From positions 62,001 through 126,000 of the forward strand of contig DATHDS010000027.1 of NCBI GenBank assembly GCA_035318925.1: 64,000 nt of DNA, read 5' to 3'. Position numbers and translations under genes: made by a program. The notes below the pieces were generated by a model. It did no database searches. It was not told the DNA's origin and was given only the letters and a program-made list of their open reading frames with translations. Positions 47,260-55,855 of the stretch are shown here, one piece after another; position 1 is the stretch's first letter, and each line of letters opens with the position of its first letter. Source of the stretch: VAXT01 sp035318925. GTDB lineage: Bacteria > Actinomycetota > Thermoleophilia > Gaiellales > Gaiellaceae.

Positions 47260-48313
47260 TCCGCTCGACGTCGGCTGGGTCGCCTTCGCGGTCGCGAACC
47301 TGGGCGCGATGGCGCTCTGGCCCAGCTGGGAGACAATCCCGTTCCACTTCATCTGGGTGAGCCTGACGCTGCTCTACGGCTTCCGTATCTGGCAGCCGCG
47401 CGTGACGGGCGTCGTCCTGGCGGCCGTCATCGTGACGACGGGATTCCTGATCTCGGCCGATGCGTTTCACGGGGAGCAGCTCTGGGGCGAGCTGTTCGAG
47501 GTGCCGCTCATGTCGGCGATGTTCCTGGCGATGGTCTGGCACGCGCGCCGCCGCCAGGAGGCCCTGGCCGCGGTCGAGAAGCAGGCGGACGAGCGGGCGT
47601 CGCTGCTCGAGCGGCAGGAACGGTTCCTGCACGACGTCTCGCATGAGCTGCGCACGCCGGTCACGATCGCGCGGGGACACCTCGAGGTGCTCAGGCGCGG
47701 TTCGATGGAGCCGTTGCAGGAGATCGACGTCGCCGTCGACGAGCTCGACCGGATCGAGCGGATCCTCGAGCGCCTGCTCCTGCTCGCCAAGGCCGATCAG
47801 CCGGACTTCGTCGTGCTGGAGGAGATCGATCCGGAGGTGTTCCTCGAGGACGTGCTCATGCGCTGGTCGGAGGTCGCGCCGCGAGTCTGGCGGCTCGGCT
47901 CGGTACCGGCCGGCACGCTCCGAGTCGACCCTGAAGCGCTCCGGATCGCACTCGACGCCCTCCTGGAGAACGCGGTCAAGTACACCGAGGCCTCGCAGGC
48001 GATCCAGCTGAGTGCCCGGGGCGCGGGCACGAGCCTCGTGATCGAGGTCGCAGATGAGGGCTGCGGCGTCCCAGGGGAAGCGCTTTCACAGATCTTCGAG
48101 CGCTTCGCCAGGGCCGACCCGGCGCGCTCGCGGGCTCAGGGGGGAGTCGGCCTCGGCCTGGCGATCGTCGACGCGATCGCGAAGGCGCACGGAGGCACCT
48201 GCGCCGTGCGAACGGCCGCGAACGGCTCCACGTTCTCGCTCAGGCTGCCCGGCTTCTCGGCCGCCCGTGCGCCGGCCGTCGAGCTCATCCCCTCGGCTCC
48301 GCCAGTCGTCTAG
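47231..48313 (+). CDS. Sensor histidine kinase with N-terminal membrane sensor
   Basis: A 360-residue kinase partnering the regulator it overlaps. The N-terminus has three to four hydrophobic stretches with almost no periplasmic loop (VAFAVANLGAMALW, FIWVSLTLLYGF, GVVLAAVIVTTGFLI, LMSAMFLAMVW), so sensing may occur within the membrane. HisKA follows with H138 in DVSHELRTPVTIARGH, then HATPase (N-box ENAVKYTEAS, G1 DEGCGVPGEA, G2 GVGLGLAIVDAIAKAHGG). Proximity to an oxidase operon suggests redox or respiratory sensing; that is inference. Confidence 0.9.
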   Translation: MRDTGSGRLSPLDVGWVAFAVANLGAMALWPSWETIPFHFIWVSLTLLYGFRIWQPRVTGVVLAAVIVTTGFLISADAFHGEQLWGELFEVPLMSAMFLAMVWHARRRQEALAAVEKQADERASLLERQERFLHDVSHELRTPVTIARGHLEVLRRGSMEPLQEIDVAVDELDRIERILERLLLLAKADQPDFVVLEEIDPEVFLEDVLMRWSEVAPRVWRLGSVPAGTLRVDPEALRIALDALLENAVKYTEASQAIQLSARGAGTSLVIEVADEGCGVPGEALSQIFERFARADPARSRAQGGVGLGLAIVDAIAKAHGGTCAVRTAANGSTFSLRLPGFSAARAPAVELIPSAPPVV

Positions 48314-48558
48314 GCGACGCGGCGCATCGGCACGGCCTGGCGCCGAGGCGGAATCCGGTACCCGTGGTCCTCGCAGAGGCTGCCGGGCAACTCCTCGGTC
48401 AGCGCGTCGCAGTACCCCTTGCCGTAGGCCGCGCGCATGAACGCGGCCACGACGTCGAGGTTCCACTCCTGAACGTCAGCGGCCTCGCGCCAAAGATCGC
48501 TCAGGCGGAGGTCGATGTCGAGCTCGAGCAGGTCGATTCGGGTCGGTCGCTTTGCCAC
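48310..48558 (-). CDS. Small conserved hypothetical protein
   Basis: An 82-residue soluble protein beginning VAKRPTRIDLLELDIDLRLS, with WNLDVVAAFMRAAYGKGYCD, then ALTEELPGSLCEDHGYRIPP. Two Cys and a His are present but no standard zinc motif. The GTG at 48558 is preferred over the ATG at 48591 because TACTCT lies seven bases before it. It overlaps the convergent kinase stop by 4 bases. No family is recognised. Confidence 0.6.
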   Translation of the reverse strand: MAKRPTRIDLLELDIDLRLSDLWREAADVQEWNLDVVAAFMRAAYGKGYCDALTEELPGSLCEDHGYRIPPRRQAVPMRRVA

Positions 48559-48565
48559 GTTGCAA

Positions 48566-48571
48566 AGAGTA
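48566..48571 (-). promoter_or_regulatory. Leaderless -10 box for the 82-residue gene
   Basis: TACTCT, seven bases before the GTG at 48558. Confidence 0.45.
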
Positions 48572-48620
48572 GGACCCTTGTCGGACGACATCGCCGGACG
48601 CCGCCGCTGCGGTCTGTCCG

Positions 48621-49262
48621 TTACGGGTCGCCCGTGTGACAGCTCGCATCGACAGAGCCGTCGCTGTGGCGGGCGACCTTCAATGTGACGCTGATGACGT
48701 TCGCCCCGCTGTAACCGACGCTCCCGCTCGGCCCCACGTACTCAGGCACCCCGAATTCAAGATGGTGGCCGCGGATGTCACAGGTGACGAGATCGGCCGG
48801 CTCGAGAACTCCAGGCGGGAAGACATGGGTCGTCCCGGCAAGCACCGTCTCGTGGCGCCGCGGTAACAGGTGTTTCTGCAGAACCGCCCAGCTCATCCCG
48901 AAGCGCCCGAGGGTCTCCATCTGCGGAGTCCAACAGGTCGAGAATGCACGGTCGATCGCTTTTCCGTCCAGCCGGCCGCTGATCGTGATGTCCCACCAGG
49001 AAAACGTCCCGCCGGCGCAGACGAAACGCTTCGGGCTCGTGATCAGATCCGGCGTCTTGGAAAGAGCTGCGCACGCACGGGCTGGGTCCGGCAGGTCTCC
49101 ACCGGTCGGCTCACAATCGAGGTGGAACACGGCGCGGCCGACCGACGTGTTCACCGCCCGCATCGTGAGCTGAGTTGCCGGAGCGCTGTTACTGGCCTGA
49201 CGGCTGCCACATCCGGCCAGCGGCGGGATCAAGAGGAGGCAGAGGAAAGCGGCGAGCCGCAC
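48621..49262 (-). CDS. Lipoprotein with subtilisin-inhibitor-like domain
   Basis: A 213-residue exported lipoprotein: signal AAFLCLLLIPPLAGC with lipobox Cys near residue 18. The segment FHLDCEPTGGDLPDPARACA and later CAGGTFSWWDITISGRLDGK and FSTCW resemble the Streptomyces subtilisin inhibitor (SSI) fold with its Cys pattern. A further 80 residues follow that SSI lacks. The GTG at 49262 has TATCGT seven bases upstream. It is divergent from the TIM-barrel gene. Protease inhibition is possible but the reactive loop cannot be confirmed. Confidence 0.65.
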   Translation of the reverse strand: MRLAAFLCLLLIPPLAGCGSRQASNSAPATQLTMRAVNTSVGRAVFHLDCEPTGGDLPDPARACAALSKTPDLITSPKRFVCAGGTFSWWDITISGRLDGKAIDRAFSTCWTPQMETLGRFGMSWAVLQKHLLPRRHETVLAGTTHVFPPGVLEPADLVTCDIRGHHLEFGVPEYVGPSGSVGYSGANVISVTLKVARHSDGSVDASCHTGDP

Positions 49263-49269
49263 GTCAACA

Positions 49270-49275
49270 ACGATA
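49270..49275 (-). promoter_or_regulatory. Leaderless -10 box for the SSI-like gene
   Basis: TATCGT, seven bases before the GTG at 49262. Confidence 0.45.
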
Positions 49276-49313
49276 CGCCGCAGAGAGCTCGGTTCGTCAC
49301 CCCCTCCAGTCGT

Positions 49314-49319
49314 TAGCGT
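49314..49319 (+). promoter_or_regulatory. Leaderless -10 box for the TIM-barrel gene
   Basis: TAGCGT, six bases before the GTG at 49326. Confidence 0.45.
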
Positions 49320-49325
49320 TGAGGC

Positions 49326-50219
49326 GTGGGAGAGCTTCGGTACGGCCCGGCGCGCGTACCTTCGCGTGAATCGCCCGAGGCGGCGATCGCGCTCCTTCGT
49401 GAACGCGGCTACACGGCCTGCGAGATCGACTTCGAGGGCGGCTTCTGGATGGACTACCCCTGGGCCACGGAGTTCGGCAAGCTCGCGCGCCGGCGGCGGA
49501 TTGCCCTTTCCGTGCACGCGCCGATCGCCGGGTTCATGGGTCACGTCGAGCGCGACCGCAAGCACGCGATGGCGGTCGGGATGCTCGACCACTCGGCGGG
49601 GATCGCCGTGGCGGCCGGCGCCGAGCCGGTCGTCTTCCATCCGGGCTTCCTCCTCGAGCGGACGCGCAAACGGGCGCTCGCGCAGATCGTCGAGCAGCTC
49701 GCCGACCTCCGGGCACGGCTCGAGGGGAAAGGTCGCGGAGTCCCATTCGGCGTCGAGATCATGGGCCGGGTCCGCGAGATCGGGAGCCTCGACGACGTGC
49801 TGCACATCGCGACGCGCCTGCCCTGGGTGAGGCCGGTGATCGACTTCGCGCACCTGCACGCCGTCACCGACGGCGCTTTCACGACGACGAAGGCGTTCCA
49901 TGACGTCCTCTCCGCTGCAAGCAAAGTGCTGCCGCGAGGTGTTCCGTTTCACATCCATTTCTCGGACATCGCGTACGCGAACCGCAACGAGACGAAGCAC
50001 CTGCCGTACGGCGAGGGCACCCTGCGCGCCGAGCCGCTCGGGAAGGCGCTAGCCCGCTTCGCGCGCCCGGCGACGGTGATCTGCGAGGCGCCGGACGAGG
50101 AATCGCGTCAGGCGATCCGGGCCGAGCTCTTCGGTGCAGCAGGCAAGAGCTCGGCGCGCCGCTCCTCTGCGCGGTCGGCGTCCTCTTCACGGCCCCGATC
50201 GCGCAAGAACGGCGCATAG
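49326..50219 (+). CDS. AP-endonuclease-2/xylose-isomerase-like TIM barrel
   Basis: A 297-residue TIM-barrel protein of the endonuclease IV family. Metal-ligand-like motifs appear in order: LSVHAPIAG, VVFHPGFLLERTRKRALAQI, FGVEIMG, PVIDFAHLHA and FHIHFSDIAY, and near the end ICEAPDEESRQAI. This matches nucleases that cut at abasic sites, though members can be sugar isomerases. The last 25 residues are Ser/Arg-rich and coincide with a 112-base convergent overlap with the cyclase-AAA gene, so the tail may be an extension acquired by loss of an earlier stop. Confidence 0.78.
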   Translation: MGELRYGPARVPSRESPEAAIALLRERGYTACEIDFEGGFWMDYPWATEFGKLARRRRIALSVHAPIAGFMGHVERDRKHAMAVGMLDHSAGIAVAAGAEPVVFHPGFLLERTRKRALAQIVEQLADLRARLEGKGRGVPFGVEIMGRVREIGSLDDVLHIATRLPWVRPVIDFAHLHAVTDGAFTTTKAFHDVLSAASKVLPRGVPFHIHFSDIAYANRNETKHLPYGEGTLRAEPLGKALARFARPATVICEAPDEESRQAIRAELFGAAGKSSARRSSARSASSSRPRSRKNGA

Positions 50220-53050
50220 CGGTCGAGCACCTCGAGCTCGATCTGACGAAAGTCTGTGCCGACCACAGCGTCGAATGCCGCTTGGAAGAGCTCTTCAGCC
50301 TCCTCGTGGCGTTCCTGCGCAGCCCGCACCATGGCGAGTGAGGCAGCGGTCGTGGCGCGCGACGTGACATCGCGGAGCCCGACGGTCTCCCGGGCCTCGA
50401 GAGCGAAGCGCTCTGCCTCCTCAACCCGGCCGCGCTCCAGCAAGAGCTCTGCCAGGCCACGCTGGCTCTCGCAGAGCGTCGCCCGATCGCCGATCGGCTT
50501 CAGCAGGCGAATCGACTCGCGGAACTGCTTTTCGCCCTTCTCGAGACTGCCGCTGCCCCAGGAGACCCACGCGCTGATGTTGAGCGACCGGGCGATTGCC
50601 CACACCGCCCCGGCCTCGGAGAAGAGCCGGATTGCTTCCTGCGCCGCTTCGTCGGCCTGCTCCAGATGTCCGAGCAGCAGATAGACCTTGGCCCAGGACA
50701 GGAGAACTCGGCCACGGCTGTTGATGGTGCCGCTCTCCTCGGCCAGGACGCGAGCTTCCTGGAGTAGCGCGCGAGCCTCGTCGAGCTCCAGCCGCGCCCA
50801 GAAGGTATCCGCCCGCGTGAGCACCGCAATGCTCTCGAGATCCTTGCGCCCGGCTGCGCAGGCAAGCGTCAACTGCTCGGTCAGGTAATGCTCGGCGTCG
50901 CTCAGGTGGCCCACCCAGTACGCGGCATGCCAGGCCACCCCGAGGGCGTCGAACCGGGCCGCGGGGTCGGAGTCGGCGATCGCGGTCAGCGCCTGATCCG
51001 CGATCTCACGGGCGCGCAGCGGATCGGCCTCCCGCATCAGCACCATGTCGGCGAGGGCGGTCAGAGCCTTTCCTTCGAGGGGCCGGTCGCCGCCGCGCAC
51101 GGCCTCCTCGCGAACGTTCTCCATCTCGCGCGTGACGGCCGGCAGGTCATCGAGGCGCCACGCCGCCTTGGCGGCGAGGTACCGGCGCTCGAGGGTCGGC
51201 TCGAGCTCAACGGCTCGCAGGAAGGAATTGCGTGCCGCCTGGTTCGCCTCGCGGGCCAGAGCGCGCCGGCCCGCCTCCTGCAGCGTCTCGGCAGCCTCTC
51301 GCGCCAGGTCAGCCGGCGGCGCGCCGTCGAGGTCCGCAAGGAGCGACGCCGCGTGGTCGAGGTGGTGCGCGCGGATCTCGAGCAGCTCGTCGCCCGCTCG
51401 CTCGCGGAGCCACTGTGCGAAGCGCGCATGGTGACCCGCCCGCACCGATTTCGTGAGGCCCGCGTAGGCGACATCGCGGATGAGGACGTGCTTGAAGCGA
51501 TACGCGGTTTCGTTCGAGAGCGATGAGCGCAACTGCTGGACGACGAGGTCGCGGAGCTGAAGATCTTCGAGCGGCTCCTCGACGCTTTCGCCAGACGAGA
51601 GGTATTCGAGCGCGCCGGCCCAGAAGCTGCGGCCGATGACAGACGCGCGCTGCAGCAGGGCCTTCGATTCGGGCTCGAGGCGGTCGATGCGCGCGGCGAT
51701 CAGAGCCTGCAGCGTGTCCGGTATGCCCGCCGCAGCCTCCTCCTCCCCGCACTCGGCCACGGTGAGCATGACCTCCTCGAGGAAGAGGGGATTGCCCCCG
51801 GTCTTGTCGAGGAGCGCCCGTCGTGTCGCCGGCGAGATCTCACCGACCTCGCTCAACGCGTCGATCAGCTGCTCGCTGTCGGCCTCCCCGAGCGGCTCGA
51901 GCTCGATCGAGGTCGCGCGTACGCGGCCGCCGCCCCAGTCGGAACGAACGTCGAGAAGCTCGGGGCGGGAAAGGCAGACAATCAGGAGCGAGCCGTCGCG
52001 CACCCAGTCGGTCATGTGCTCGATCAACTCGAGGAGGGGCTCCTCCGCCCAGTGGATGTCCTCGAAGACGAGGATCAAAGGCTGGGTCTGCGCCATCAAC
52101 TGTGCCCACTCGCGCGCCGCCCACGCGATCTCCTGCTGGCTCCGCTCGCCGTGGACGGCCTCGAGCACTCCGGTGGCCAGACCGAGGAGATCGGCGACGG
52201 CGTCGGCCGGGCAGCACTCGCGAAGCTTTGCGATCGCGACGTCGAGTGGATCGTCGTCGGCGATGTCGGCCGCGCCCTTGACCATCTCGGCCAGCGGCCA
52301 GTACGTAATGCTCTCGCCGTACGGAAGGCAGCGCCCCGCGAGGATCGTGGTGCCCTCGAGTGAGGCGAGAAACTCGTTCGTGAGACGGGTCTTTCCGACG
52401 CCTGGCTCGCCGTAGACGGTGAAGAGGTGGGCGCGGCGGTCTCGCACCGCCCGAGCGAACGTGTTTTCGAGCAGCTCGAGCTCGTGGTCGCGTCCGATCA
52501 GCGGGGTAACCGCGACGCGCGCCGGTTGGCGTCCGTCTGCGCTGACCGCCGCCCAGGCCCAAACGGGATCCTCGCGTCCGCGCACGTCCACCGGGCCGAT
52601 CTCCTCGACCTCGACGCGTCCGAGAGTGAGCCGGTGCGCCGCTGGGCCGACCAGGATCTGTCCCGGCTCTGCGTTCTGCTGCAGGCGCGCGGCGAGGTTG
52701 ACCGCCTCGCCGGTTGCGAAGGTCGAATCGCCGACGTCGGTGACGACCTCGCCGGACTCGAGGCCAATGCGGGCATCGAGCTCGAGCTCGCCCATCGACT
52801 CGAGAATCCCGAGCGCCGCCCGCACGGCGCGCTCGGCATCGTCCTCGTGGGCCTGCGGAATGCCGAACGCGGCCATGACCGAGTCGCCCGCGAACTTCTC
52901 GACCTTCCCGCCATGGGTCTCGATGCAGCGTGAGACGTGGTCGAAGAACCGCGTCACCCGGCGGCGCACGACCTCCGGGTCGTTCGCGGAGACGAGCGAC
53001 GTCGAGTCGACGAGGTCGACGAAGAGGACCGTTGCGAGTTTCCGTTCCAT
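50108..53050 (-). CDS. Class III adenylate cyclase-AAA ATPase-TPR regulator
   Basis: A 980-residue multidomain protein. Residues about 1-165 are a cyclase domain (LATVLFVDLVDSTSLVS with D12, KFAGDSVMAAFG including the adenylate-specifying Lys, RIGLESGEVV-like DARIGLESGEVVTDVGD). About 200-480 is an AAA/NACHT-like ATPase with VYGEPGVGKTRLTNEFLASL and ILVFEDIHWAEEPLLELIEH. The rest is TPR-like helical repeats. No C-terminal HTH is present. Such proteins are abundant in mycobacteria and link signals to cAMP. The ATG at 53050 follows TACACT by seven bases. Its 3' end overlaps the TIM-barrel gene. Confidence 0.88.
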   Translation of the reverse strand: MERKLATVLFVDLVDSTSLVSANDPEVVRRRVTRFFDHVSRCIETHGGKVEKFAGDSVMAAFGIPQAHEDDAERAVRAALGILESMGELELDARIGLESGEVVTDVGDSTFATGEAVNLAARLQQNAEPGQILVGPAAHRLTLGRVEVEEIGPVDVRGREDPVWAWAAVSADGRQPARVAVTPLIGRDHELELLENTFARAVRDRRAHLFTVYGEPGVGKTRLTNEFLASLEGTTILAGRCLPYGESITYWPLAEMVKGAADIADDDPLDVAIAKLRECCPADAVADLLGLATGVLEAVHGERSQQEIAWAAREWAQLMAQTQPLILVFEDIHWAEEPLLELIEHMTDWVRDGSLLIVCLSRPELLDVRSDWGGGRVRATSIELEPLGEADSEQLIDALSEVGEISPATRRALLDKTGGNPLFLEEVMLTVAECGEEEAAAGIPDTLQALIAARIDRLEPESKALLQRASVIGRSFWAGALEYLSSGESVEEPLEDLQLRDLVVQQLRSSLSNETAYRFKHVLIRDVAYAGLTKSVRAGHHARFAQWLRERAGDELLEIRAHHLDHAASLLADLDGAPPADLAREAAETLQEAGRRALAREANQAARNSFLRAVELEPTLERRYLAAKAAWRLDDLPAVTREMENVREEAVRGGDRPLEGKALTALADMVLMREADPLRAREIADQALTAIADSDPAARFDALGVAWHAAYWVGHLSDAEHYLTEQLTLACAAGRKDLESIAVLTRADTFWARLELDEARALLQEARVLAEESGTINSRGRVLLSWAKVYLLLGHLEQADEAAQEAIRLFSEAGAVWAIARSLNISAWVSWGSGSLEKGEKQFRESIRLLKPIGDRATLCESQRGLAELLLERGRVEEAERFALEARETVGLRDVTSRATTAASLAMVRAAQERHEEAEELFQAAFDAVVGTDFRQIELEVLDRYAPFLRDRGREEDADRAEERRAELLPAAPKSSARIA

Positions 53051-53057
53051 AGGCCTA

Positions 53058-53063
53058 AGTGTA
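53058..53063 (-). promoter_or_regulatory. Leaderless -10 box for the cyclase-AAA gene
   Basis: TACACT, seven bases before the ATG at 53050. Confidence 0.5.
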
Positions 53064-53296
53064 GAAACGAAGCAGGAGGCCCCATCCTTCCTCCTCGACT
53101 GACTCGTCAATCAGGTTTCGGCAGGTTTCGTCGGGGGGATACGACGCTCGGCCCCGTCTCTTCAGCGAGGAGGAGGTGAGGATCTGCGGCCCAGAGCCGC
53201 TCTCGGAACAGCACGGGGACCTGCGCCTCGACCAACTCCGATCGGGGGACTGAACGGCCCAGTAAGGAGCCAACAATTTCGAGAGGGAGACCGACA

Positions 53297-54070
53297 ATGC
53301 AGGCGAAACGAGCGCGATGGCAGTTGCTGGCGGCCGCAACTGTTTTCCTCACACTGGCTTTCCTCGCGGTGCCGACGACTGCCCTTGCGGATCGCGGCAA
53401 CGCCCAGCCGACTCTGAGCTTCTTCTCGGGCGGTCACGGGGGCCACGCTGACTGGCTGGCCACAATCGATCAGCCGCCGGGCGACACGGACAATCAAGCG
53501 ATCCGACTCGAGACCACCAACGGCGCGCCGACCTACGAACATGGATACGCCGGCATCCTCGTCCACCACGTCACCGGCATACCAGCCGCCGACTTCCCGG
53601 ACTCATCGTTTTGGAATAAGACGCCGTACCCGTACTTGTTCCAGCCCTACACCCAGGGATCCCCGCGACTCGTCGTCGCGTTCCAGAACCCGGCCGGCGA
53701 ATTCGATGGGTACGCCGACCTCCGGCAAGTCGTCCGCGGCAATGACTGGGAAGAAGTGTCTGACCAGACGGATTATCCGAATTCGGCCTGGGACGTCATG
53801 AACACACCACGCGGCGCGCCGTGCTACCCCTTCAGGTACAGCCTGACGTGGGACGAGGTGCAGTCGTGCTTCGCAGGGGACACAACGTTGGCCGTCTACC
53901 TGCCGGCCGACCCGTACGGCATCTACCACCTGATCGACGACGTCACCGTCAACGGGAAGACCTTCTCCAGCGCCTCGGACAACAGCAATGGGAACAACGA
54001 TCCTGCAGGGCCGGCCGCCACGACTGACCCCAGCCTCCTACCGCCTCTCTTTCTCCTCCCGCCTCTCTGA
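53297..54070 (+). CDS. Secreted hypothetical protein
   Basis: A 257-residue protein with a clear signal peptide (LLAAATVFLTLAFLAVPTTA, cleavage near ALA-DRG). The mature part is rich in aromatic residues and Gly (FFSGGHGGHADWLATIDQPP, FWNKTPYPYLFQPYTQGSPR, WDVMNTPRGAPCYPFRYSLT) with two Cys that may form a disulfide, and a low-complexity tail of Asn, Pro and Leu. GAGAGGGAG precedes the ATG. Base composition is slightly less GC-rich than its neighbours. A perfect hairpin lies 55 bases after the stop. No family recognised. Confidence 0.7.
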   Translation: MQAKRARWQLLAAATVFLTLAFLAVPTTALADRGNAQPTLSFFSGGHGGHADWLATIDQPPGDTDNQAIRLETTNGAPTYEHGYAGILVHHVTGIPAADFPDSSFWNKTPYPYLFQPYTQGSPRLVVAFQNPAGEFDGYADLRQVVRGNDWEEVSDQTDYPNSAWDVMNTPRGAPCYPFRYSLTWDEVQSCFAGDTTLAVYLPADPYGIYHLIDDVTVNGKTFSSASDNSNGNNDPAGPAATTDPSLLPPLFLLPPL

Positions 54071-54124
54071 TCGGGCCCGGCGCGCAAGCATGACAGTGCC
54101 GTAATAGAACCGGCATCGAACGTC

Positions 54125-54152
54125 GAGAGCGGGGCCGAAAGGCCCCGCTCTC
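54125..54152. terminator. 12-bp GAAA-loop hairpin between convergent genes
   Basis: GAGAGCGGGGCC (54125-54136), GAAA, GGCCCCGCTCTC (54141-54152), a perfect stem between two secreted-protein genes that end towards each other. Same design as 24554-24581, without a T-run. Confidence 0.6.
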
Positions 54153-54165
54153 TCTATGTAAGGCT

Positions 54166-55788
54166 CTAGTAACCCGACCCGAATCCCGACCGCGGAACCT
54201 TGGCGAGCACCTGCTGCTGGTAGTAGATCTGCTTGTTCCCGTCGCCGTACACGCCCGACCGGTAGTGGGTCGAGACCATCAGCGCATATACGTTGCCCGC
54301 GGAGATCGCGAGGCCGAAGTAGTCGCCGATGAAAGCGGCGATCGCACACGGGTCGCTATGCCCTCGGCAGGCCATCTGATCGATTCCGTCGATCGTCTGG
54401 TCCGGCTGCTCCGGATCCCAGGCGTACTCGCTGATCCTCACGTTCCCGAGCACCGGGACGATGGTCGAGCCGTTGTCCTTGTAGGCCTGCAGGGACGTGT
54501 CGATGCAGAAGTTCGTGCGGCCGACGTCCTGCGGCCTGATGCTCGGCCCTGACGGACAGGGTGCGCGCCGGTCGTAGAAGGCGATCGCGACCGCTCCGCC
54601 GGGCCCTTGCGCGGCAGAAGGCTGGAATTGGTCGTTCGACAGGTAGTCGGTGTTGTCGTTCACGCGCACGGGGGTCGACCACGTGAAGCCGTAGTCGGTC
54701 GAGTACGTGAACTTGACGTCGAACTGGCTGCCGTCCCAGTCTTCGTACGTCAGGTACAGATGGCCGGGATACGTCTGGCTCGCGACGAAGTGCTCGGCGA
54801 TTCCGTCGGTGAACGTCGTGTTTGGGAGACAGCAGCTGTGAAGAACGCCAACGGGAGCCACCGCCATCCAGGGCCCGAAGGTCTGCGCGTCGTCGATCGA
54901 CCGGGCCACGTAGATCGTGCCCGCGGAGACGATCGACGCGTAGACGTATCCGGCCGAATCGACAGCCGGGTAGACGTATTCGCTGAGAGGCCCGGTCTGG
55001 TTCGGGTCGGTGATCGTCGCTGCCCTCGAGAACGTCTGGCCCCGGTCACGCGAGACCGCCATCCGGATCTTCGCCGTCTGCCCGTTGTAGATCGTCCAGG
55101 CCGCATAGACGTGGTCCTGATAGACGTTGCCGGCGATGTGGTTGACGGCCACCCATTGCTTGTCCTGGACATGGCCGAGTTGCTTGGCGGACGGGTTACC
55201 GGAGTTCTCGAGGTCGCGACCGCCGTTGGCCCTTACCCAGTGCTGCCCAAGATCGTCCGTGTAGACGACGTTGATCGCGCCGTCCGGATGGAGCTTCGTC
55301 CCGTCCCAGTACGCGTTGAACGGGAGCATCACCTGGTACGCACGGCCCCGGGTGTCGAAATCGACGTTCGGGTCGGTCGTGTTCGTCCAGCTCGGCGGCA
55401 TCTCCTGCGTCCCGGTCGAGACACAGTCGTAGCCCTCGATCTGCTTGTTGTCGCCGGGCGCACCGCTCGTCATGCGGTACGAGCCCAGATAGAACATGTA
55501 GAAGGTGCTGAACTTGTCGAAGAAGAACTTCGACGAGCCGACGAGATCTTCGCTCCCCGGCTTGACCGCGAGCCACGACTCCGAGTGGTTCGCGTTGAAC
55601 GGGCCGGGCCTGCACGTGCCGGCATCGGGCACCGTCTGGCCCGGCGGAACCGGATAGCCGCCGCCGTTCGTGGGCGAGCTCGCGACCCGGTTCGTGAACG
55701 AAGCATTCGAGCTCCACGTTCCCGCCGCTGCCGTCCCGACCACGGCGAGCGCGCAGATGCCTGCGAGGATCAGAATCAGTTTCCTCAC
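54166..55788 (-). CDS. Secreted sialidase-like BNR-repeat protein
   Basis: A 540-residue exported protein: signal peptide LILILAGICALAVVGTAAA, then a beta-propeller marked by Asp-box/BNR motifs (SRDRGQTFSRA, SIDDAQTFGPW, STDYGFTWSTP) and segments such as YVYASIVSAGTIYVARS. The architecture fits exo-alpha-sialidase or related propellers. The sialidase Arg triad cannot be confirmed by eye, so substrate is unknown. The GTG at 55788 follows GAGGGGAG by 7 bases. It is divergent from the phosphomannomutase gene, 67 bases away. Confidence 0.8.
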   Translation of the reverse strand: MRKLILILAGICALAVVGTAAAGTWSSNASFTNRVASSPTNGGGYPVPPGQTVPDAGTCRPGPFNANHSESWLAVKPGSEDLVGSSKFFFDKFSTFYMFYLGSYRMTSGAPGDNKQIEGYDCVSTGTQEMPPSWTNTTDPNVDFDTRGRAYQVMLPFNAYWDGTKLHPDGAINVVYTDDLGQHWVRANGGRDLENSGNPSAKQLGHVQDKQWVAVNHIAGNVYQDHVYAAWTIYNGQTAKIRMAVSRDRGQTFSRAATITDPNQTGPLSEYVYPAVDSAGYVYASIVSAGTIYVARSIDDAQTFGPWMAVAPVGVLHSCCLPNTTFTDGIAEHFVASQTYPGHLYLTYEDWDGSQFDVKFTYSTDYGFTWSTPVRVNDNTDYLSNDQFQPSAAQGPGGAVAIAFYDRRAPCPSGPSIRPQDVGRTNFCIDTSLQAYKDNGSTIVPVLGNVRISEYAWDPEQPDQTIDGIDQMACRGHSDPCAIAAFIGDYFGLAISAGNVYALMVSTHYRSGVYGDGNKQIYYQQQVLAKVPRSGFGSGY

Positions 55789-55842
55789 GCGTCTCCCCTC
55801 CCTCGTTTGGAACTGACGCGCAGTATCGCAACCCGCCGGAGT

Positions 55843-55848
55843 TAGCAT
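55843..55848 (+). promoter_or_regulatory. Leaderless -10 box for phosphomannomutase
   Basis: TAGCAT, seven bases before the GTG at 55856. This spacing favours that codon over the GTG at 55850. Confidence 0.45.
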
Positions 55849-55855
55849 CGTGCTC

